A DNA stretch of 64,000 nucleotides from Microlunatus speluncae. Its GTDB lineage: Bacteria > Actinomycetota > Actinomycetes > Propionibacteriales > Propionibacteriaceae. The notes beneath the pieces are model-generated. The model had not been told where the DNA came from, searched no databases, and worked only from the letters and a program-made list of their open reading frames with translations. Location: assembly GCF_009299835.1 (NCBI RefSeq), contig NZ_VKCZ01000001.1, positions 62,001 to 126,000 of the forward strand. The letters are read 5' to 3'. Below, one piece after another: positions 1 through 7,990 of this stretch (positions are counted from its first letter, which is position 1; the number at the start of each line of letters is the position of its first letter). The translations under genes were made by a program, and so were the position numbers.

Positions 1-1
1 C

Positions 2-748
2 TGCCTCGGCTACGGGGATCTGACCTGCGGCCGGCTGCTGGTCGAGGACCTGCTGCTCAGCGACTGCTACATCCTGGCCCACGACGGCCCGGACCGGGCC
101 GGCCTCGAACTCGGGGTCGAGCTGGCCCACCACCTCGCGCCGCAGAGCCGGGCGACCGCGCTGACCTCGGCTAGCTCGGCCGGGCCGCTGCCCCTGCCCA
201 CCCTGGAGTACCGGTTCGATCAGCTCGAGGTGACCTGGCGCGCCTCCGCCGGTGCGGTCGTGATGCCGCTGGTGGCGGACGGCCGGCGGGTCCGGACCCA
301 TCTCGCCTCGACCCGGCGGCCGCTCCATCCCGCCCGGCTGCGCGCTGCCCTGGGCGAGCTGACCGCCGGCAGCGTCTGGGCCCGGGGCCGGATCTGGGCC
401 GCCTCGGTGCCGGACCGCAAGTTCGGGATGACCGTGATCGGGCACTGCGTGGATTTCGCCGACGGCGGCCCCTGGCTGGCCGACCGGCCCGGCTCGATCG
501 AATCGACCACCGACACCGAGGGACTGCTGAACTGGCAGGACGACTGCGGTGACCGGGGCACCTGGCTGGCCTTCACCGGCGAGGCCGTCGACCCGGCCCG
601 GATCGACGCCTGCCTGGCCGGCTGCGAACTCACCGACGACGAGCTCGGCTTCGGTGCCGCGCGCTGGCGGGAGCTCGACGATCCGCTGCAGCTCCGCTCC
701 GTCATCTGCGCCCACTGCCCGAACCACCAGGCCGACCCGGCCTCGTAG
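2..748 (+). CDS. CobW/COG0523-type GTPase-like protein, C-terminal part
   Basis: The reading frame is open from base 2 to the TAG at 746-748 and enters from outside the window, so only the C-terminal about 248 residues are visible. The end carries features of the CobW C-terminal domain: RPLHPARL, a WARGRIW segment, GDRGTW, and a closing DPA-(L)-ELTDDEL-(W)-DPL pattern. Proteins of this family are P-loop GTPases that deliver metals such as zinc; mycobacterial Mrf, a ribosome-hibernation recruitment factor, belongs to the same family. The P-loop and metal motif lie upstream of the window, so the subgroup cannot be decided. It is followed by the convergent DsbA-like gene only three bases away. 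Confidence 0.72.
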   Translation, partial: CLGYGDLTCGRLLVEDLLLSDCYILAHDGPDRAGLELGVELAHHLAPQSRATALTSASSAGPLPLPTLEYRFDQLEVTWRASAGAVVMPLVADGRRVRTHLASTRRPLHPARLRAALGELTAGSVWARGRIWAASVPDRKFGMTVIGHCVDFADGGPWLADRPGSIESTTDTEGLLNWQDDCGDRGTWLAFTGEAVDPARIDACLAGCELTDDELGFGAARWRELDDPLQLRSVICAHCPNHQADPAS

Positions 749-751
749 GAG

Positions 752-1531
752 TCAGGATCCGGCCAGCTGCCGGACCCGGTCGGCCAGGGCCTCGGCCGGC
801 AGCAGCTCGGTCGGCTGGCCGTTCAGCAGCAGCGTCGGGGTCTTCCGGTAACCGGCCTTGACCGCCTGCTCGGTGTTGTCCTTGATCCAGGATGTGTAGC
901 GCCCCTCGTCGATGGAGGCCAGGGCCTCCGGTGCCGCGATCCCTTGCTGGCTGGCGAAGTCGCGCAGTTGCGGAGCCTGCCAGCCTTCGGTCGCCGCGGA
1001 CTGGTTGACGAACAGGGCGGAGTGGAAGGCCAACCAAGCCTCGGGTTGGTGCGCGGCCACGGCGGCGCTCGCGTTTCCGGCCAGCGGCGCGTAGCGGGAC
1101 TCGGTCGGGATGTGGACCAGGTGATAGCTGACGGCCACGTCGCCGCCGGCGATCAACTCCTCGAACGTGCTGGCGGTGGCGGCGTCGTAATCCTTGCAGT
1201 GCGTGCAGCCGTACGACTCGTACAGCTCGATCTGCACCTTGGCGTCCGCCGGGCCGAGCCGGACCGTCGAGCCCTCGACCCGGAACGGGACCTGGGCCCC
1301 GCCGACGGGAACGACCGTGTCCGCGGTCGGCGTCTGGCGGCCCTGGGTGACGACCGAGATGATCACGGCGGCGGCGATGATGCCGATCACCACCACGGCG
1401 ACCCCACCGATGACCAGGACCTGCATCAGCCGACCCCGCCGCCCGGCCGCCGCGGCCTCGGCCCGGGCCCGTTCGCGGGCCGAAGTCCGGGAGCCGCTGC
1501 CGGCCTTCTGGTCCCGCTTGTCCTGACTCAT
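752..1531 (-). CDS. Membrane-anchored DsbA/thioredoxin-fold protein
   Basis: The ATG at 1531 is chosen because AGGAGA lies seven bases upstream; an in-frame upstream start has no such site. The 259-residue product begins with a charged, Ala/Arg-rich cytoplasmic tail (1-35), then one hydrophobic helix (about 36-60, VLVIGGVAVVVIGIIAAAV), then an extracytoplasmic thioredoxin-like domain. The redox motif CTHC sits in ELYESYGCTHCKDY. These features are those of the DsbA-like Thioredoxin_4 family, which exchanges disulfides in secreted proteins. In actinobacteria such proteins are often MSMEG_3311/Rv2969c-like. Its exact partner is not evident from context. It is divergent from rplY. Confidence 0.85.
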   Translation of the reverse strand: MSQDKRDQKAGSGSRTSARERARAEAAAAGRRGRLMQVLVIGGVAVVVIGIIAAAVIISVVTQGRQTPTADTVVPVGGAQVPFRVEGSTVRLGPADAKVQIELYESYGCTHCKDYDAATASTFEELIAGGDVAVSYHLVHIPTESRYAPLAGNASAAVAAHQPEAWLAFHSALFVNQSAATEGWQAPQLRDFASQQGIAAPEALASIDEGRYTSWIKDNTEQAVKAGYRKTPTLLLNGQPTELLPAEALADRVRQLAGS

Positions 1532-1912
1532 CCGCACTTCTCCTGTCAGCCGTCGAGCTGTCCGCAGCCGCGTTGTCCGCAGTCGAGACGACACACCCTA
1601 ATCGCCGGCCGGTCACCGGAGAGGACACCGCGAACCGCCGGCAGCTCAGCCGCCGAGCCGTCAGATCCGTTGCGACACGCCGCCGAAATGGCCGCGGAGG
1701 TGACGGGTCGGCGGATTAGGGGTGGGGCGGAGGTGTCCGCTAGGGTGAACCGGTTGCCTCGGCGAGGGTGACCCCGGCCTCGGTCGGCGGTCGACCGTGA
1801 TCGACATTGGGCGACGCGCTCCGACGATTCCCGTCGGTCCGCGGATCTCAGCGGTCGCTCGCTCGCCGCGGAACAGCCGATTCCACACATCAGTCGTTCG
1901 AGGAGTTCGTTC
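1532..1912. other. Divergent intergenic region between the dsbA-like gene and rplY
   Basis: This 381-base gap should hold promoters for both neighbours. I see a TAGGGT box at 1741-1746 and a perfect ten-base palindrome CGGTCGACCG at 1788-1797. No convincing -35 hexamer pairs with the TAGGGT box, and no supported ORF or RNA lies here. Confidence 0.4.
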
Positions 1913-2542
1913 GTGCCCGAGGTCAAGCTCACCGCCGAAACACGTACCGAATTCGGCAAGGGCGCTGCCCGCCGGATCCGTCGTGCCGACAAGGTCCCCG
2001 CCGTCCTGTACGGGCACGGTGCCGATCCCGTTCACATCACCCTGCCCGGTCACGAGACGCTGCTCGCGCTGCGGGTCGCGAACGCCCTGCTGTCGATCGA
2101 CATCGCGGGCTCCAAGTCGCAGCTGGCCCTGCCGAAGCAGGTGCAGCGCGACCCGATCAAGGGCCTGATCGAGCACGTCGACCTGGTCATCGTCCGCCGC
2201 GGCGAGAAGGTCACCGTCGACATCCCGATCCACGTCGAGGGCGAAGCCGCTCCCGAAACGCTGGTCGTGGTGGAGAACTCCACCATCTCCATCGAGGCCG
2301 AGGCGACCCACCTGCCGCAGCAGATCGTGGTCTCCGTCGAGGGCCTGGAGGCGGGGTCGCAGATCACCGCCGCCGAGCTCGACCTGCCGAGCGGTTCCGC
2401 GCTCGCGGTCGAGGACGACCTGCTGATCGTCAACGTCACCAACGCGCCGGTTGCCGAGCCCGAGCCGGAGACCGAGTCCGAAGGCGAGGCGACTGCTGAG
2501 GCCGCCGCCGAGGGCGAGGGCGGCGAGTCCGAGGAGAGCTGA
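1913..2542 (+). CDS. rplY: 50S ribosomal protein L25 (general stress form Ctc)
   Basis: The product of 209 residues starts with PEVKLTAETRTEFGKGAARRIRR and continues through VPAVLYGHG, the usual start of the long L25/TL5/Ctc form, which binds 5S rRNA in the large subunit. An N-terminal L25 domain (about 1-95) is followed by the beta-rich TL5 C-terminal domain (about 100-185) and an acidic Glu/Ala-rich tail (185-209). The GTG start at 1913 is preceded by AGGAG at 1901-1905. pth follows 26 bases downstream, an arrangement common in actinobacteria and suggestive of co-transcription. Confidence 0.97.
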   Translation: MPEVKLTAETRTEFGKGAARRIRRADKVPAVLYGHGADPVHITLPGHETLLALRVANALLSIDIAGSKSQLALPKQVQRDPIKGLIEHVDLVIVRRGEKVTVDIPIHVEGEAAPETLVVVENSTISIEAEATHLPQQIVVSVEGLEAGSQITAAELDLPSGSALAVEDDLLIVNVTNAPVAEPEPETESEGEATAEAAAEGEGGESEES

Positions 2543-2568
2543 GCTCACCTCGCGCCGGTACGAGCTGA

Positions 2569-3156
2569 GTGATGCAGCCCTGGCTGGTGGTCGGCCTCGG
2601 TAACCCGGGGCCGGCCTACGCAAACCATCGTCACAACGTCGGTCACCTCGTCGTCGACCGGCTGGTCGCCCGCGCCTCGGCCAAACTCAAGGCGCCGCTC
2701 GGCATGCGGGCCGAGCTGGCCGAGTTGCGGGTCGGGCCGCCCGGGTCCGACGCGCCGCGGATGATCGTGGCCAAGTCCCGGACCTACATGAACGAGACCG
2801 GCGGTCCGGTGTCGAAGTTGATCAAGTACTACAAGATCACCCCGGCGGCGCTGATCGTCGTGCACGACGAGCTGGACATCGATCCCGGGCAGCTGCGGGT
2901 CAAGTTCGGCGGCGGCGACAACGGGCACAACGGTCTCCGGTCCATCCGGGCCTCGCTGGGCACCGGCGACTTCTACCGGATCCGGTTCGGCGTCGGCCGT
3001 CCGCCCGGCCGACAGGAGGCCGCGGACTACGTGCTCAGCAACATCCCCGCCGCCCAGCGGGCCGACTACGACGTCGAGGTCGAGCGCGCCGCCGACGCCG
3101 TCGAGTCCTTGATCACGGCCGGTCTCGACCGGACCCAGAGCGCCTACAACAGCTGA
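2569..3156 (+). CDS. pth: Peptidyl-tRNA hydrolase
   Basis: This enzyme cleaves peptidyl-tRNA released from stalled ribosomes, recycling tRNA in the cytoplasm. The family's active-site segments are all visible: GLGNPG near residue 10, RHNVG with the catalytic His near 23, MNETGGPV with the substrate-binding Asn near 75, HDELD near 103 and GGDNGHNGLRSI near 118. The length of about 195 residues is normal. The start is either GTG 2569 or the next codon ATG 2572; neither has a strong Shine-Dalgarno, which suits translational coupling to rplY. The downstream neighbour is convergent. Confidence 0.97.
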   Translation: MMQPWLVVGLGNPGPAYANHRHNVGHLVVDRLVARASAKLKAPLGMRAELAELRVGPPGSDAPRMIVAKSRTYMNETGGPVSKLIKYYKITPAALIVVHDELDIDPGQLRVKFGGGDNGHNGLRSIRASLGTGDFYRIRFGVGRPPGRQEAADYVLSNIPAAQRADYDVEVERAADAVESLITAGLDRTQSAYNS

Positions 3157-3170
3157 CCCGGCCGCACTGA

Positions 3171-3943
3171 TCACTCCCCGGGCAGTCGGCCGCGGACGGC
3201 CCAGGCGCGGGCCGGCAGGCTGAACGCCCCGGCCGGGGACTCGAGTTCCGTGAACAGGGCGGCCCGCAGTGCCGTCTGCCGTTCGTGATCGAGGCCGGCG
3301 CAATAGGCCCCGGCTGGTCCGATCTCGTACGTCAGCGGCTGCCAGAGGTCGTCGAAGTCGGCGTACCGGGCGCTGACCGTGAGTGGGGCGGTCTCGATCT
3401 TGATCAACCCGGCGCCGTGCCACAACGCGGTCAGGCTTTCGGCCGTGCGCAGCCGTTGGTGGCCCTCGTCCGGAGCCGCCGGATCGAGCGTCGCGGCAGC
3501 GCGCCAGAAGGCGGCCAGCATCCGCATGCCCACGGCGTAGTCCCAGGTGCAGGCGACGATCGTGCCGCCGGGGCGGACCACTCGGGTCAGTTCGACCAGT
3601 CCCGCCTCCGGGTCCGGGACGAAGTTCAGCACCAGCTGGGCCAGCGCGGCGTCGAACGCGTCGTCCGGCCACGGCAGCCGGTCGATCCCGGTCTGCCGGA
3701 CCGTCGCGCCGGGCACCGGTCCCGGCAGGCGTCGACGAAGGAGGCCGACGGGTCCACCGCGGCGACCCGGTCGGCCCCGACCCGTTCCGCCAGCCGCGCG
3801 GTCAGGGCGCCGGGGCCACACCCGACGTCCAGCACCCGCGACTCGGGCTCGAGCTCCGCGAAGTCGATCAGCCGAGGTGCCAACTCGCGCGAATAGCGCC
3901 CCATGAACCGGTCGTACGCGTCGCCGGTGACTGCGAAGCTCAT
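3171..3943 (-). pseudogene. SAM-dependent methyltransferase broken by a one-base frameshift
   Basis: Reading from ATG 3943, the first frame gives a normal class I methyltransferase start: YDRFMGRYS, then the SAM-binding motif VLDVGCGPGALT (residues about 38-49) and a second acidic strand AVDPS. After about residue 75 that frame turns into Arg-rich nonsense. The rest of the domain (RLPWPDDAFDAALAQLVLNFVPDPEAGL, then VVRPGG) continues in another frame down to the stop at 3171. Joining the frames needs one extra C in the CCC run near 3709-3713, restoring RDRCPGATVRQ. Either the gene is inactivated or the assembly lost one base in a short G run. Family: methyltransferase type 11. Confidence 0.85.
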
Positions 3944-4033
3944 GGCTCCATTGACCGCCCGGGCGCGGCGGCTGTCAATGATCCCGACCGGTGCGCACCG
4001 TGCCCATGATCGCCGGACACGGTGCGCCCGGCA

Positions 4034-5242
4034 TCAGGCCCGGACGGCGGAGAGCTCCGTCCGCACCGGTGCCTCCCAGTCGATCCGGTAGCGCTGCTCG
4101 GCGCCCATCGTCTGCTCCGGATCCATCTTCTTGATCATCATCGGCATCAGCACCGACATCATCCGGCGGGCCACCGGCCCCGGAGTCTTGCTGTGGTTGA
4201 TCTTGCGCGCGCGGGCGGCGACGCCCTCGACCCGGGGCCGCCGGAGCCGTTCGTAGGCGGCGAAGGCCGACGAAGGATCGGGCAGGTCACGCAGGCAGCG
4301 AGCCAGCTGGATCGAGCTCTCGATCGCCAGCGAGGCGCCCTGGCCCGAGCTGTTGGACGGAGCGTGCACGGAGTCGCCGACCAGCACCATCCGGCCGCGA
4401 TGCCAGCGCGGCACCGGCGGCATGATGTGCAGCGCGCCCTGTGTCTCCAGGTTCGCCGCGGTGGTGTGCCGGACGAACTCGGCCCCGGGATCGTCGTCGC
4501 TGTAGGTCTCCCGCAGCCGTTGCAGCCAGTGCTCGGCCGGGATCGCGCGGGCCTCGGTCAGCGACAGATAGTCCGGGTGCGGCAGGTTGGCGCCCCACAT
4601 GATCCGGTCCTGATCCAGCGCGCCGTAGAGGTAGTAGGCCCGCCGGCCGAAGGCGAAGACCATCGATCCCGGCGTCAGCCCGAGGTGGTTGTCGATGATC
4701 GCGCCGAAGCCGATCATGCCGGTGTAGTCCGGTCCCGGATTGGCCGGATCGATCTGCCCGCGGACGGTGGACCGGACGCCGTCGGCGCCGATCAGGACGT
4801 CGGCGGTGGCGGTGCTGCCATCGGCGAAGTGCGCGGTGACGCCGGCATCGTCCTCGGTGACCCGGACCAGGCGCTTCTCGTACTCGAACGGTACGCCGGC
4901 GGCGACCGCGTGATCATGAAGGATCCGATGCAGATCGTTGCGATCGACCAGCTGCAAGGGTTCCAGGCCGGCCGGCTGCGGAGTCGACAGCCTCTTTCCG
5001 CCGACGGACAACTCCATCCGCGAGATCGGGTCGGCGACGGCACGGACCAGATCACCGGCGCCGATCAGGTCGAGCGCGGCGACCCCGTTCGGGGCCAGGG
5101 CGAGGCCGCTGCCGATCCCGAAGGTCGGGCCCGGGTAGGCCTCGTAGACGCGGGCGGCGATGCCGGCCTTGAGCAGGGCGGTGGCGGTGACCGGACCGGC
5201 GATGCCGCCGCCGATCACGAGCGCGGATTGGGTGGTGGACAT
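4034..5242 (-). CDS. FAD-dependent aromatic-type monooxygenase
   Basis: The 402-residue product has the three flavin monooxygenase signatures of the p-hydroxybenzoate hydroxylase family: the N-terminal dinucleotide fold VIGGGIAGP (residues 9-17), the internal VLIGADGVRSTVR segment, and GDSVHAPSNSSGQGASLAIES near residue 290. Such enzymes use NAD(P)H and oxygen to hydroxylate small hydrophobic compounds; the substrate cannot be read from the sequence. The start at 5242 is taken because CTGGAG precedes it and the protein then begins directly before the FAD fold. A PadR gene lies upstream on the same strand, 183 bases away, so the enzyme may be under its control. Confidence 0.88.
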   Translation of the reverse strand: MSTTQSALVIGGGIAGPVTATALLKAGIAARVYEAYPGPTFGIGSGLALAPNGVAALDLIGAGDLVRAVADPISRMELSVGGKRLSTPQPAGLEPLQLVDRNDLHRILHDHAVAAGVPFEYEKRLVRVTEDDAGVTAHFADGSTATADVLIGADGVRSTVRGQIDPANPGPDYTGMIGFGAIIDNHLGLTPGSMVFAFGRRAYYLYGALDQDRIMWGANLPHPDYLSLTEARAIPAEHWLQRLRETYSDDDPGAEFVRHTTAANLETQGALHIMPPVPRWHRGRMVLVGDSVHAPSNSSGQGASLAIESSIQLARCLRDLPDPSSAFAAYERLRRPRVEGVAARARKINHSKTPGPVARRMMSVLMPMMIKKMDPEQTMGAEQRYRIDWEAPVRTELSAVRA

Positions 5243-5425
5243 GGGCGTGCTCCAGTTCTGTGCGGTACGGGTTTGGTTCGCTGACCCGTCCGACCTGCAC
5301 ACACCCGGTTATCCTGTGGATTGCCAGCCTGGGCCGGTTGCGTCGTCAGATGCGGACGGTTCGGGACTGCATACATCGGGCTCGGCGGTGGTGTTGCTGC
5401 ACCTCGTCGGGCCCGATCTGATTTG

Positions 5426-6115
5426 TCACTCCTGCCGATGGTTGCCGGCTCCGGAATTGGTGTTCGCCTGGTCGGCCATCCTCCTTTCGACCAGCTCCAC
5501 GACCTCGGCGGGTCGCAGGCCCTCGGTGTGGAAGCTCCGCCACAGCTCGACCTCGGGGAACTCGCCCCGGGCGATCTCGTCGCGCAGCGATCGCGCCCAC
5601 GTCGCCTCGGCCTGCAGCATGGCCAGGTCGTACTCAACCTCGACGATGAACAATCTGGGCAGCCCGGTCGTCGCGTGCTCCTCGACGATGCGGCGGACCG
5701 ACGCGATGCTGCGGTCCAGCGCCTCGGCGCGGCGGCCGAGCAGGTCGGCGACCTCGTCCGGCGGCAGGGCGGCCATCACGGAGAGCCCGGCGGTGAAGCG
5801 GTGCGCCTCGTACTCCGGCTCGGCGATCAGCTCCCGGGTCCAGTCGGCCATCTCGGCCCGGCCGGCCTCGGTGATCGCGTAGATCGTCCGCTCCGGGCGG
5901 GCGCCGGCGCGTTCGCTGCCGACGATCTCGAGGAAGCCCGCCTTCTCCATGTTCTGCACGACCGTGTAGAGCGACCCCCACTTGATGTCCATGTCGCGGT
6001 CCTTGCCGCGCTCCCGCATCGTCGTGGCGATCTCGTAGCGGTGCAGCGGCCGTTCGACCAGCGCCGCCAGCACGGCCAGGGCCAGCAGATTGTTCACCTT
6101 GCGCTTGGTAGCCAT
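5426..6115 (-). CDS. PadR family transcriptional regulator
   Basis: The 229-residue protein has the PadR winged-helix N-terminus: LLALAVLAALVERPLHRYEI, then WGSLYTVVQNMEKAGFL, and YAITEAGRAEM closing the wing. The C-terminal half is the helical Vir_act_alpha_C-type dimerisation region. PadR proteins usually repress nearby detoxification or efflux genes and respond to small phenolic or drug-like ligands. Here the likely target is the flavin monooxygenase downstream. AGGAGG stands five bases before ATG 6115, and an inverted repeat lies immediately upstream of that. Confidence 0.92.
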   Translation of the reverse strand: MATKRKVNNLLALAVLAALVERPLHRYEIATTMRERGKDRDMDIKWGSLYTVVQNMEKAGFLEIVGSERAGARPERTIYAITEAGRAEMADWTRELIAEPEYEAHRFTAGLSVMAALPPDEVADLLGRRAEALDRSIASVRRIVEEHATTGLPRLFIVEVEYDLAMLQAEATWARSLRDEIARGEFPEVELWRSFHTEGLRPAEVVELVERRMADQANTNSGAGNHRQE

Positions 6116-6128
6116 CGCACCTCCTTAC

Positions 6129-6152
6129 TCGTCTACGAATATACGTCGACGA
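6129..6152. promoter_or_regulatory. Inverted repeat, candidate PadR operator
   Basis: TCGTCTACG, a six-base AATATA spacer and CGTCGACGA form nine-base arms with one mismatch. The site is 14 bases upstream of the padR start codon, inside an unusually AT-rich patch, which is where an autorepressor would block RNA polymerase. Confidence 0.55.
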
Positions 6153-6260
6153 CTATTCCGACGCAAGGGTGCTGAGTTGTCCACAGGGTTCGCCGGTGGA
6201 GCGTGACAGCATTCGCGGTCCGCCTTGGCGTCGCCTGATGGGGAGAAAGGTGGAACTACC

Positions 6261-6827
6261 ATGGCGTCCATGACTGCCGAGGCAGAGGCCTGGGGCCTGC
6301 CGCACGGTCGATCGCTCACCCGGGCGGATCTGGCGGATGCTCCCGATGACGGGCACCGCTACGAGCTCATCGACGGGGTCCTGATCGTGTCGCCGGCTCC
6401 GACGCAGCGACATCAACGAGCGGCCTTCCTGCTGGCGATGCAACTTGAGATCGCATGCCCGCCAGGGCTTCGGGTGATCCCTGCCCCGTTTGACGTGGTG
6501 CTCGCTGTCGACACGGTGATGCAGCCCGACATTGTGATAGGTCGGATCGCTGAGCTGACCGATGCGGATCTTCCGGCGGCTCCCGTATTGGCGGTCGAGG
6601 TGCTGTCGCCGTCAACCCGACGATTTGATCTTGTACTGAAGCGGTCCCGGTTCGAATCCGCCGGTGTGGCTCACTACTGGGTCATCGATGCGGCGGAGCC
6701 ATCGATCACGGTGTGGACCCTGGTCGACGGCCGCTATGGCGACCCGGTGCGGGTCACGGGGGATGAGCCGCTGGCGGTCGCCGAGCCGTTCGCCCTGCGG
6801 ATCACGCCGAACGACCTGGTCGACTGA
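6261..6827 (+). CDS. Uma2 family (DUF820) PD-(D/E)XK nuclease-like protein
   Basis: The 188-residue protein shows the Uma2 pattern: YELIDGVLIVSPAP near residue 35, VMQPDIVI with the conserved Asp near 92, LAVEVLSPSTRRFD near 115 and the Lys-Tyr stretch FESAGVAHYWVID. These supply the metal-binding Asp/Glu and Lys of a restriction-endonuclease-like fold. Uma2 proteins are abundant in cyanobacteria and actinobacteria, but their role is unsettled. The ATG at 6261 follows GAAAGGTGG. No methylase or helicase partner is next to it, so a restriction system is not supported. Confidence 0.85.
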   Translation: MASMTAEAEAWGLPHGRSLTRADLADAPDDGHRYELIDGVLIVSPAPTQRHQRAAFLLAMQLEIACPPGLRVIPAPFDVVLAVDTVMQPDIVIGRIAELTDADLPAAPVLAVEVLSPSTRRFDLVLKRSRFESAGVAHYWVIDAAEPSITVWTLVDGRYGDPVRVTGDEPLAVAEPFALRITPNDLVD

Positions 6828-6894
6828 GGCCTCCGCAGGGTGCGGAGCGCGTCGTCGTGGCCGATGAGCCGACGGATTGAGAGAATCGGCCGCC

Positions 6895-7926
6895 ATGATG
6901 GACCGAGCGGCTGCAGTGTGGGCGTCGAACCCGAAGCGATACGTCCGGGCGACGGGTGAGGTCCTCGACGAGGACGCAGGGTGGGATGGCGACGGTTCGC
7001 GCCGCGCGGCTGCGGTTTTCCGAACCTCCTACCTGGTGCCGAACGATCCCGCGCTGATCGACGCGCTGCCGACCGCGCACCGCCTGTTCGTGGGATTCGG
7101 AGTGAACGGGGCAACTCCGCCGGAGGGGCAAGGAGCAACGGTCACAGCCAGAGCCGCGAACCTGTACCGCGAGTTGCTGAGATCGTTCGACGACGCGGCG
7201 CGGGCACGGCTGGGGAACGACAGTCAGGGCTTCCTGATCGCGATGTCGCGCAGCTTCTCCGTCATTCAGGCCATCCATCAGTTCGCCGCGCACCGTACGG
7301 TCGAGCGAGCGGCGATCGAGCGCGCGGCGGCCGAGCACGCGGCGGCCGAGCGAGCTGCAGCCGAGCGCGCGGTCGCCGTGCAAGCTGCGACCGGCCCGGC
7401 GGGGGTCCCTTACGTGGCGCGGGCCGGCTTCACCGTCTCGACGGCGTTCACCCTGTTCGGCAGTGCCGGCTTCGTTCTGTTGGGGTTGCTGTTGCCGTAC
7501 GAGCAGGCCGGCCCGATCTCGCTGATCATCGTCGTCTTCTTCGGCGCCTGCGGGCTGCTCAGCCTGCTGGACCTGGCGCTACGCAGGGTCAGGCTCCGGG
7601 TCGATGCCGAAGGTGTGACCCTCGGCGGGCCGCTTCTCAACTACCGGAGGTCCACGAAGCGGCTGACCTGGTCGGAGGTTCGCCGCGTGGTGCTGTTCCG
7701 GGGGATCGGTGTCATCACCTGCGTCGGTGTCGAACCGTGGACCGGAGCCGGGGTGAGGAAGCCGTTGTCCATGTCCGACGAGTTGAACCAGCTGATGGCG
7801 CCGCACGTGCCGGCCGCCGTTGTCCGGCACAGCGTGATGGTCCACGGGTGGCGACTGGACCGCGATCGACTGGTGGCGGCGGTGCGAGACTTCGCGCCCT
7901 CGGTCGAGATCGTGGAGGCCGGCTGA
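6895..7926 (+). CDS. Hypothetical membrane protein with Ala-rich tandem-repeat linker
   Basis: I do not recognise this 343-residue protein. It has an N-terminal soluble part (1-125), then an Ala/Glu/Arg helix made of five ERAAx-type repeats (about residues 137-161), two transmembrane helices (about 178-195 and 202-222), and a C-terminal beta-rich cytoplasmic part with LRVDAEGVTLGG and LTWSEVRRVVLF. That last part resembles the PH-like domains that follow two helices in many actinobacterial membrane proteins. The start ATG 6895 has GAGAG about ten bases upstream. It lies between Uma2 and mfd without clear coupling to either. Confidence 0.7.
   Translation: MMDRAAAVWASNPKRYVRATGEVLDEDAGWDGDGSRRAAAVFRTSYLVPNDPALIDALPTAHRLFVGFGVNGATPPEGQGATVTARAANLYRELLRSFDDAARARLGNDSQGFLIAMSRSFSVIQAIHQFAAHRTVERAAIERAAAEHAAAERAAAERAVAVQAATGPAGVPYVARAGFTVSTAFTLFGSAGFVLLGLLLPYEQAGPISLIIVVFFGACGLLSLLDLALRRVRLRVDAEGVTLGGPLLNYRRSTKRLTWSEVRRVVLFRGIGVITCVGVEPWTGAGVRKPLSMSDELNQLMAPHVPAAVVRHSVMVHGWRLDRDRLVAAVRDFAPSVEIVEAG
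7303..7377 (+). repeat. Five tandem 15-base coding repeats
   Basis: Units beginning at 7303, 7318, 7333, 7348 and 7363 follow the pattern GAGCRNGCGGCGRYC and encode E-R/H-A-A-x. They build a charged alanine helix just before the first membrane segment of the host protein and may vary in copy number between strains. Confidence 0.75.
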
Positions 7927-7978
7927 CCAGCGAGATCGCTTCCAGCGAATAGGACGGGTGAATGTCGGCGGGGAGTTG

Positions 7979-7984
7979 TAGGTT
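7979..7984 (+). promoter_or_regulatory. -10 box of a leaderless mfd promoter
   Basis: TAGGTT ends six bases before the GTG of mfd, and no Shine-Dalgarno sequence is present. A TANNNT box at this distance is typical of actinobacterial genes transcribed from the first base of the start codon. Confidence 0.5.
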
Positions 7985-7990
7985 GTCTCG

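Noticed and set aside
6261..6827. Restriction-modification or defence island around Uma2
   Set aside because: No methylase, helicase or other defence gene adjoins.
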